A stretch of DNA of 7,018 nt from Pseudomonadota bacterium (GTDB lineage Bacteria > Pseudomonadota > Alphaproteobacteria > Sphingomonadales > SMXR01), in contig JACZYI010000076.1 of the NCBI GenBank assembly GCA_022571175.1, positions 1,005-8,022 of the forward strand, read 5' to 3'. This document shows, piece by piece, positions 1-4,888 of the stretch (within the stretch, counting starts at the first letter, position 1; every line of letters begins with the position of its first letter). The notes below the pieces were generated by a model, which was not told the DNA's origin, did no database searches, and saw only the letters and a list, made by a program, of their open reading frames with translations. The position numbers and the translations under genes are program-made.

Positions 1-464
1 CCGCCCAGCGGGTGTACATTCGCATGAGCATTTGCGCCCAGTCCTGGCTTTCGGTGCCGCCCGCGCCCGGGTGAATTTCAATATAGGCATTGTTGGCGTC
101 TGCCTCACCCGATAACAGAGAGGAAAGTTCACTCTCCTTGGCATTGGCTTCAATCTTCCCGAGGGCCGCCTCCGCCTCCTCGATCAACTCCTGGTCGTCT
201 TCGGCCAGAGCCATTTCCAGAAGCTCAACCGTATCATCCAGATCGGACTGGATAGCCCGACAGCTGGTGATGGCCTCATCCAGGCGTGTGCGATCCCGCA
301 GAAGCTTTTTGGCTTTTGCCGGATGGTCCCATAATTTCGGATTTTCAGCTTGCTGGTTCAAATCCTCGAGGCGCTCGAGCGCGTGATCCCAGTCAAAGAT
401 ACCTCCTCAGCAATCCTATGGACTGCTTGGTACGGGCAATCTGGACTTCGATTTCAGCACGCAT
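1..464 (-). CDS. prfB: Peptide chain release factor 2 (RF2), N-terminal part; +1 programmed frameshift; cut by window edge
   Basis: RF2 recognises UGA and UAA stop codons and triggers release of the finished peptide in the ribosome. Translation starts at the ATG at 464-462, after a GAGGAA ribosome binding site (476-471) with a 6-nt gap. The first 23 codons (MRAEIEVQIARTK...LLRRYL) end at an in-frame TGA (395-393). Moving +1 there restores a 131-codon frame beginning DWDHALERLEDLN and continuing to the edge, so the join is 464-396 plus 394-1. Residues about 127-154 hold the class I release factor segment YIEIHPGAGGTESQDW, in the RF2 form (GGTESQDW). The stop-recognition SPF motif and the catalytic GGQ loop would lie beyond the window. 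RF2 is usually about 370 residues, so some 40% is visible. It follows mrcA by 50 bp on the same strand. The identification is secure; the frameshift is inferred from the canonical signal and the uninterrupted RF2 similarity on both sides. Confidence 0.96.
392..407 (-). promoter_or_regulatory. RF2 programmed +1 frameshift signal
   Basis: On the minus strand the sequence reads AGGAGG TAT CTT TGA C. This is the established RF2 autoregulatory signal: an internal Shine-Dalgarno element (407-402), one spacer codon, the slippery CTT (398-396) and a poor-context UGA followed by C (395-392). The spacing is the same as in the E. coli signal, and the internal Shine-Dalgarno here is a full AGGAGG. In the known mechanism, low RF2 makes termination at UGA slow, the peptidyl-tRNA slips from CUU to UUU, and GAC is read next, giving full-length RF2. 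High RF2 ends translation after 23 residues. Confidence 0.95.
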
Positions 465-478
465 GACAGTTTCCTCGC

Positions 479-503
479 TACATTCGGCTCTGATGAAAAT
501 GTA
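479..503 (-). other. Weak inverted repeat in the mrcA-prfB gap
   Basis: TACATT (479-484) and AATGTA (498-503) are complementary and could form a 6-bp stem with a 13-nt loop directly upstream of the prfB ribosome binding site (471-476). It is AT-rich and no T-run follows it on the minus strand, so it is not a convincing terminator. It may be chance. The rest of the 50-bp gap holds nothing else I recognise. Confidence 0.25.
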
Positions 504-514
504 CGGCAGGAGAC

Positions 515-3067
515 TTAATAAAGCCCGCCGGTGCCTTTTCGAACCTTGCCGTCCCTTCGCATAAAGCTGTCGGGTCCGTCAAGAACCAGTCGGTCTTCGT
601 TGGGTTCGGTTCCTGGAATAAAAGCTTCCAGAATGATATTTGTATCGCCCGACCTCGCCGGCATGCCGGTATCAGCATTGACGCGAACCAGCCGTATGCC
701 TGGCGGTATTCGGAAGGGAACACCCGCCTGACCCGAGCTTGCTTCTGCCATAAAGTCACGGAAAATTGGCACCGCCACGGCCGAACCTTCTTCGTTGGTA
801 CCCATGGAATGGGGTCTATCAAAGCCCACAAAAACACCCACCGTCAGGTCAGCCGAAAAGCCCACAAACCAGGCATCAAACCAGTCGTTGGTGGTGCCGG
901 TCTTGCCCGCCATGGGTTGGCCCAGCACCCTGATTTTCCGGCCCGTTCCATTCCGTACCACGCCCTCAAGCATACTGACCATTTGATAGGCAGTGCGCGG
1001 GTCAAGCACCTGTTCGCGCTCATCGGGAATAACAGGCTCGGCCTGTCCCTGCCATTCCCGCACATTACAACCAGGACAAGCCCGGACATCATGGGCGAAA
1101 ACCGTGGCGCCCCGACGGTCCTGAATGCGGTCAATAAAGGTGGGGGTTATCCGCTTGCCGGAATTGACCAGCATGGAATAAGCGGTGGTGAGTTCCAGCA
1201 ATGTGACCTCCCCAGCCCCCAGAGCATTGGCAAGCGTCGGCTCAAGATTTCGCTCCAGGCCAAAGCGCTCGGCAAAAGCAACCACCTTTTCCATGCCGAT
1301 ATATTGTGCCAGCCTGACCGTCATAAGGTTCCGCGATTTTTCCATGCCCAGCCGCAGGGTGCTCGGCCCATAAAAGCGGTTGGATGAATTGGAAGGCTTC
1401 CATTTGCCCCGGCCGAAGCCCTGGTCAATCACGAAGGGTGCATCCAGAACCAGACTGGATGGTGTGAACCCTTCCTCGAGTGCAGCCGCATAGACAAAAG
1501 GCTTGAACGCTGAACCCGGCTGACGCTCGGCTTGGGTAGCCCGATTATATTCACTCTTGGCATAATCCCAGCCACCCACCATGGCCAGCACCCGGCCCGT
1601 ATGCGGGTCCATCACCACGATTGCTCCCTCAACAGCAGGCACCTGGCGAAGGCCATAAGACATAACCGGCCCCACAGGTTCCCCTTCCTGGGTGAAAAAT
1701 CCCGGTAGATTGGCAAGTGCATCCGCTTCCATCAATTCCACCGGCACAACATCGCCAATATTCAAGACATCCGAGACATCACGCACTGACGGGCCCAGTT
1801 TTTCACCGAAACGCCAAGCTCTGGCCCAGGTCATTTCTGCGAACGGGATGAAACCAAAACTCCCGCCCTCAAAACCAATCACTGCTCCATCTTCTCGAAG
1901 CTCGAGCACCACCGCATGACGCCAGGAGTCTACCCCGAGCGGGGTGTGAATTTCACCCAGACGCTCCCACCAACCATCGCCAATGGATATGCGCGTGAGT
2001 GGCCCCCGCCAGCCGTGACGGCGATCATATTCGATCAGGCCATTTCTGAGCGTGCTCTCGGCCAATCCCTGAAGGCGAGGCTCAAGCGTGGTGCGCACGG
2101 ACAAGCCACCCCCATAAAGCTGATTTTCGCCGTATATGTTGTAGAGTTCCCGTCGAACTTCTTCCTCGAAATAATCAGCCTGGAAAAAACGCGTGCTAGT
2201 CCTGGAGCTAGTGATTAAATCTTCCTGAGCCGCAGCAAAAGCTTCTTCAAAAGTAATAAAACCAAGCTTGCGCATGCGCCCCAAAACCCAGTTACGCCGA
2301 CCGATGGCAGCTTCGGTTCTGCGCTGAGGATGATAATTATTGGGAGCCTTGGGCAGGGCGGCCAGATATGCCATATCGCTGAGTGTCAGTTCATCCAGCG
2401 ATTTATTGAAATAATTCAGGGCCGCCGCAGCAATGCCATGTGCGCCATAGCCAAAATAAATTTCATTCAGATAGAGCTCAAGAATCTGATCCTTGGTGAA
2501 GGCGCGTTCAATTCGAAAACTCAGGATGGCTTCCTTGATTTTTCGGTCCACGCGCTGATCAAGGGTCAGCAAAAAATTCCGGGCCATCTGCTGGGTAATG
2601 GTGGAGGCCCCCACCAGACGGCGACCGGTGATAACATTTTTTACATTCTGAAAAGCGGCTCGCAGAATGCCCAGATAATCCAAGCCCTGATGGGAATAGA
2701 AATTTTTGTCTTCTGCTGCCAGAAAGGCCTTGATCTGCAATTCGGGCACCGCTGAAATGGGTACAAACAAGCGACGCTGGCGAGCAAATTCGGTTAAAAG
2801 CGAGCCGTCACCTGCGTGAATCCGGGTGATAACCTGGGGTTCATAATTTGCGAGCTCATTAACATCGGGCAAGCCACGACCATAATGAGAGAGGATGAAA
2901 TAAAGACCGACCACCGCCACCACCGCACCCACTAACAGGGTTGCCGCAAAGCCGCCCAAAAGCCAGACCCAGAGCCGTCTTTTCTTCTTTGGCTGCTCTG
3001 GTAGAGGCTCTGAGTGCTGCTCGGTTGGCGGTCCGATTGGGAGCTCTATTTGGCTCGTATCAGGCAT
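515..3067 (-). CDS. mrcA: Penicillin-binding protein 1A, bifunctional transglycosylase/transpeptidase
   Basis: An 850-residue class A PBP, full family length, that polymerises lipid II into glycan strands and cross-links peptides on the periplasmic face of the inner membrane. A Pro/Glu/Lys-rich cytoplasmic tail precedes one membrane anchor (about 32-60). The GT51 transglycosylase follows, with EDKNFYSHQGLD (119-130, catalytic E119), GASTITQQM (153-161), RKIKE (175-179) and LNEIYFG (200-206). Residues about 320-475 are a linker containing the OB-like domain of PBP1A. The transpeptidase has SAFK (519-522, nucleophile S519), SRN (578-580) and KTGT (722-725), all intact. A CPGC motif sits at 664-667. 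The ATG at 3067 follows GGCGGA with a 6-nt gap, and the short basic tail before the anchor supports this start. It lies 103 bp after amiC and 50 bp before prfB. It is PBP1A rather than PBP1B, judging by the OB insert and the lack of a UB2H-like region. The gene name mrcA/ponA depends on convention. Confidence 0.96.
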   Translation of the reverse strand: MPDTSQIELPIGPPTEQHSEPLPEQPKKKRRLWVWLLGGFAATLLVGAVVAVVGLYFILSHYGRGLPDVNELANYEPQVITRIHAGDGSLLTEFARQRRLFVPISAVPELQIKAFLAAEDKNFYSHQGLDYLGILRAAFQNVKNVITGRRLVGASTITQQMARNFLLTLDQRVDRKIKEAILSFRIERAFTKDQILELYLNEIYFGYGAHGIAAAALNYFNKSLDELTLSDMAYLAALPKAPNNYHPQRRTEAAIGRRNWVLGRMRKLGFITFEEAFAAAQEDLITSSRTSTRFFQADYFEEEVRRELYNIYGENQLYGGGLSVRTTLEPRLQGLAESTLRNGLIEYDRRHGWRGPLTRISIGDGWWERLGEIHTPLGVDSWRHAVVLELREDGAVIGFEGGSFGFIPFAEMTWARAWRFGEKLGPSVRDVSDVLNIGDVVPVELMEADALANLPGFFTQEGEPVGPVMSYGLRQVPAVEGAIVVMDPHTGRVLAMVGGWDYAKSEYNRATQAERQPGSAFKPFVYAAALEEGFTPSSLVLDAPFVIDQGFGRGKWKPSNSSNRFYGPSTLRLGMEKSRNLMTVRLAQYIGMEKVVAFAERFGLERNLEPTLANALGAGEVTLLELTTAYSMLVNSGKRITPTFIDRIQDRRGATVFAHDVRACPGCNVREWQGQAEPVIPDEREQVLDPRTAYQMVSMLEGVVRNGTGRKIRVLGQPMAGKTGTTNDWFDAWFVGFSADLTVGVFVGFDRPHSMGTNEEGSAVAVPIFRDFMAEASSGQAGVPFRIPPGIRLVRVNADTGMPARSGDTNIILEAFIPGTEPNEDRLVLDGPDSFMRRDGKVRKGTGGLY

Positions 3068-3145
3068 GTCTTGTCCGCCCTGTCCTTCTTGCTATCCACT
3101 TGACCCTTCCACTATCCCCCCAAGGATGGTTTTTCATAGGAAAAA

Positions 3146-3174
3146 ATTATGACGGTCTTATGGCGATTGCTTAA
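3146..3174 (-). promoter_or_regulatory. Weak candidate promoter for mrcA
   Basis: On the minus strand TTAAGC (3174-3169) is followed after 17 bases by CATAAT (3151-3146). The -10 matches five of six consensus positions, the -35 only three of six. The -35 overlaps the amiC stop codon. It could give mrcA its own transcript in addition to read-through from amiC. The 103-bp gap shows no terminator hairpin in the minus-strand direction. This is a pattern match only. Confidence 0.22.
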
Positions 3175-4382
3175 TTCGCATTAGCCCTGAGCACGGCGAA
3201 ATAGCTGTCGGTGGCCTCGCGGATGGCCATTGAGATCGCACGCCTGCCCGCTCTGGATGACAACACCCGGGCGTCCTGTCGGTTGGAAAGATATCCAATC
3301 TCCACCAGAATTGACGGAACATCCGGGGCCCTCAGGACCATAAAGCCGGCAAAACGATGGGAATTATTACGAACCTCTACCCGACCGGTTAATTCAGACA
3401 CCAGCAGAGAGGCAAAACGCGCCGACAAATTCATGGTCTCACGCTGGGCCAGATCAATCAGGATGCTCGCCACCTCGTCCGACTCCCCTTCCAGATCAAC
3501 GCCCGCAATCAGGTCAGACCGGTTTTCCTTGCGCGCCAGTGCGGCCGCCTCTGAATCCGATGCGGTTTCAGAAAGGGTATAAACGGTGGCACCCCTGACC
3601 CGGGAATTGGCGATCGAGTCCGCATGGATCGAGATAAAAAGGTCGGCTTCGGCCTCGCGCGCTATGACCACGCGCTGGCCGAGTGGAATGAAGATGTCTC
3701 GAGTGCGGGTGAGGATAACTTCATACTGTCCGCCGGCCTCCAACTGCCGTTTAATTTCCCGGGCCATATCCAGCACAATTTGTTTCTCGGAATTGCCCTC
3801 AATGGACAGAGTACCCGGATCAATGCCGCCATGTCCGGGGTCAATGATAATCACCGGCTTGTCATAGCTGGTTCTGCGACTTGTGCTGGCAGAGCTGGTG
3901 GGTTGGCTGACCGGGTGCCTTGATGCCCCCTCCCTGACCGCCTCCATAAAACGACTGCGGTTACTGTCTCCCAAAGCCAGCACCAGTCGATAGCCAAAAT
4001 TATCGCGGGGCTCCAGCAAAAACAGATTTTCCACACTCACCGGCTGGTTCAGATCGAGCACCAGACGCGAGGTGCCCGGGCGAAACAGACCGTAACGATA
4101 GCGCGCCACCAGTCCCTTTCCCTCGGCAACACCGCTTTTGCCAATAGCCCATTCCACTTCCTCCAGATCAATCACCACCCGGTAGGGGTTGGCCAGTACA
4201 AAATGCGAAAAGCTCACATTTTCATCCAGTTCAACCACGAAACGGGTAATGCCGGCGTTCTGGCCAATGCGCACATCCGTCACCACCGGCTCAGCCGCAA
4301 CCACGTTGGTGAGAAGGCTCAATATAACTAGAATCTGGCCGGCCAAAGTCAGGAACAATCCTCGGGATATTATTTTTAGCAT
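3171..4382 (-). CDS. amiC: N-acetylmuramoyl-L-alanine amidase, AmiC type (AMIN + Amidase_3)
   Basis: A periplasmic zinc amidase of 403 residues that cuts the bond between N-acetylmuramic acid and L-alanine to remove stem peptides, mainly for daughter-cell separation. Residues 1-30 are a Sec-type signal peptide: a short basic start, a hydrophobic core, and likely cleavage after VAA (28-30). An AMIN domain (about 34-137) should target it to septal peptidoglycan. A Ser/Thr-rich linker (about 150-174) leads into Amidase_3 (about 176-398). Zinc ligands are H184 in DPGHGG, E199 in EGNSEK and H253 in SIHAD; E361 in VEIGYLSN is the catalytic glutamate. The stretch at about 272-320 (SETASDSEAA...NRSDLIAG...) corresponds to the inserted regulatory helix of AmiB/AmiC amidases, which implies activation by a LytM/EnvC-like partner not seen here. 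An in-frame TAA two codons before the ATG limits the start; the ribosome binding site is weak (CCGGA, 7-nt gap). It is divergent from rne and upstream of mrcA. Confidence 0.94.
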   Translation of the reverse strand: MLKIISRGLFLTLAGQILVILSLLTNVVAAEPVVTDVRIGQNAGITRFVVELDENVSFSHFVLANPYRVVIDLEEVEWAIGKSGVAEGKGLVARYRYGLFRPGTSRLVLDLNQPVSVENLFLLEPRDNFGYRLVLALGDSNRSRFMEAVREGASRHPVSQPTSSASTSRRTSYDKPVIIIDPGHGGIDPGTLSIEGNSEKQIVLDMAREIKRQLEAGGQYEVILTRTRDIFIPLGQRVVIAREAEADLFISIHADSIANSRVRGATVYTLSETASDSEAAALARKENRSDLIAGVDLEGESDEVASILIDLAQRETMNLSARFASLLVSELTGRVEVRNNSHRFAGFMVLRAPDVPSILVEIGYLSNRQDARVLSSRAGRRAISMAIREATDSYFAVLRANAN

Positions 4383-4528
4383 CGATTAATCCGGTTCAGG
4401 GGTGGAGACGGTATTTTCACCTCAAACAGTGTATTCCACACCGCTATTTCAGATGCAATAGTGGCCTGAATAGGGCCTGGAGTTGCGCAGCCCGGAATAG
4501 TCTGGCACGGAAAAAACCAAAGCCCCGG

Positions 4529-4551
4529 CACGAGTTATGGTTTGTCTCGTG
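4529..4551. other. Inverted repeat CACGAG/CTCGTG
   Basis: CACGAG (4529-4534) and CTCGTG (4546-4551) form a perfect 6-bp inverted repeat around an 11-nt centre. It overlaps the -35 part of the candidate rne promoter, so it could be a protein-binding site there, or a hairpin in an amiC leader on the other strand. No function can be assigned from sequence alone. Confidence 0.35.
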
Positions 4552-4569
4552 GCAAAATTAGTGTATAGA
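4542..4569 (+). promoter_or_regulatory. Candidate sigma-70-type promoter for rne
   Basis: TTGTCT (4542-4547) and TATAGA (4564-4569) are 16 bases apart, with four of six matches to the -35 consensus and about four of six to the -10. Transcription would start near 4576 and give an rne leader of roughly 313 nt, comparable to the long rne leader known in E. coli. This is the best pair I found in the region, but it is a visual match only. Confidence 0.33.
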
Positions 4570-4601
4570 CTAGCGCCGTTGGAGGGAGAAGCTGCAATTT
4601 T

Positions 4602-4649
4602 TGCGCTATTTCACCCCCGAAAGTCCCATGAGGGCAGGCTTTCAGCGCA
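4602..4649 (+). other. rne leader stem-loop 1 (imperfect)
   Basis: TGCGCT (4602-4607) pairs with AGCGCA (4644-4649). Inside it GAAAG (4619-4623) pairs with CTTTC (4639-4643), and CCC (4625-4627) pairs with GGG (4632-4634) around an ATGA loop. The 3' side of the two main stems is continuous, while the 5' side has an 11-nt one-sided loop rich in C (4608-4618). No T-run follows, so it is not a terminator. Confidence 0.4.
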
Positions 4650-4662
4650 TGATAGCCAAACG

Positions 4663-4683
4663 GAAAGGCAGAAGATGCCTTTC
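4663..4683 (+). other. rne leader stem-loop 2 (perfect 8-bp stem)
   Basis: GAAAGGCA (4663-4670) and TGCCTTTC (4676-4683) are perfectly complementary around a GAAGA loop. The T-rich half does not form a terminator tail; GCAAGAGAAG follows. It is compact, stable-looking and separated from stem-loop 1 by 13 nt. Its likely place is in the rne 5' leader. Confidence 0.5.
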
Positions 4684-4765
4684 GCAAGAGAAGTTTTATA
4701 AATGACCGTTTCAGATCTCAGTTTATTTGACAACTGTCCAGCCGGGCCGAGAGTTCTTGGCACGC

Positions 4766-4791
4766 AAAGACAGAATCTGGGCGGTCTTTTT
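4766..4791 (+). other. Weak hairpin followed by five T's in the rne leader
   Basis: AAAGAC (4766-4771) pairs with GTCTTT (4784-4789) around a 12-nt loop, and the T-run extends to 4791. The layout recalls an attenuator or terminator, but the stem is only 6 bp and mostly A-T, so termination here would be weak at best. Confidence 0.22.
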
Positions 4792-4821
4792 CTGAAATTG
4801 GTAAAAAATATAAACATTTTA

Positions 4822-4871
4822 GACGGACAGGACGCGCAAGACCTTATTGGTCTTAGGGGCGCGCCGCCGTC
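4822..4871 (+). other. Long stem-loop just upstream of the rne ribosome binding site
   Basis: Three nested stems share one axis. GACGG (4822-4826) pairs with CCGTC (4867-4871). CGCGC (4833-4837) pairs with GCGCG (4859-4863). AAGACC (4838-4843) pairs with GGTCTT (4849-4854) around a TTATT loop. AGGG (4855-4858) bulges on the 3' side. The structure ends 4 nt before the GGAGA ribosome binding site. It is preceded by an A/U-rich single-stranded stretch (about 4800-4820), the type of sequence RNase E cleaves. Confidence 0.55.
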
Positions 4872-4875
4872 AATT

Positions 4876-4880
4876 GGAGA
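4876..4880 (+). promoter_or_regulatory. Ribosome binding site of rne
   Basis: GGAGA lies 8 nt before the ATG at 4889. It favours this start over the second in-frame ATG at 4901 (Met5), for which the spacing would be about 20 nt. Confidence 0.75.
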
Positions 4881-4888
4881 AACACACC

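Larger units (their letters stand above)
4383..4888. other. Divergent amiC-rne intergenic region, probable long rne leader
   Basis: This 506-bp region has no open frame that resembles a protein. It must contain the promoters of both amiC (leftward) and rne (rightward). The rne side, from about 4570 on, is rich in inverted repeats, listed separately. The stretch 4691-4703 contains TATAAA, a good -10 box but without a matching -35. TTGACA at 4727-4732 has no -10 at the right distance. I could not assign an amiC promoter with any confidence. GGCACG occurs three times (4504, 4527, 4759). Confidence 0.6.

Noticed and set aside
393..395. prfB as a pseudogene broken by an in-frame TGA
   Set aside because: The TGA sits in the canonical RF2 frameshift context and RF2 similarity continues without a gap in the +1 frame.
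809..1387. 192-codon plus-strand frame
   Set aside because: It lies wholly antisense to the PBP1A transpeptidase domain, whose SAFK, SRN and KTGT motifs are intact. Its translation resembles no known protein.
2330..2755. 141-codon plus-strand frame
   Set aside because: It is antisense to the GT51 domain of PBP1A and has no recognisable features; a shadow frame.
4727..4755. TTGACA as -35 of an rne promoter
   Set aside because: The hexamer is perfect, but at 16-18 bases downstream there are only GAGAGT, AGAGTT and GAGTTC, which do not resemble a -10 box.
4503..4775. Sigma-54-type promoter at the TGGCAC sites (4503 and 4758)
   Set aside because: TGGCAC matches the -24 element, but neither site has the required GC in a TTGC-like -12 element at the correct spacing.
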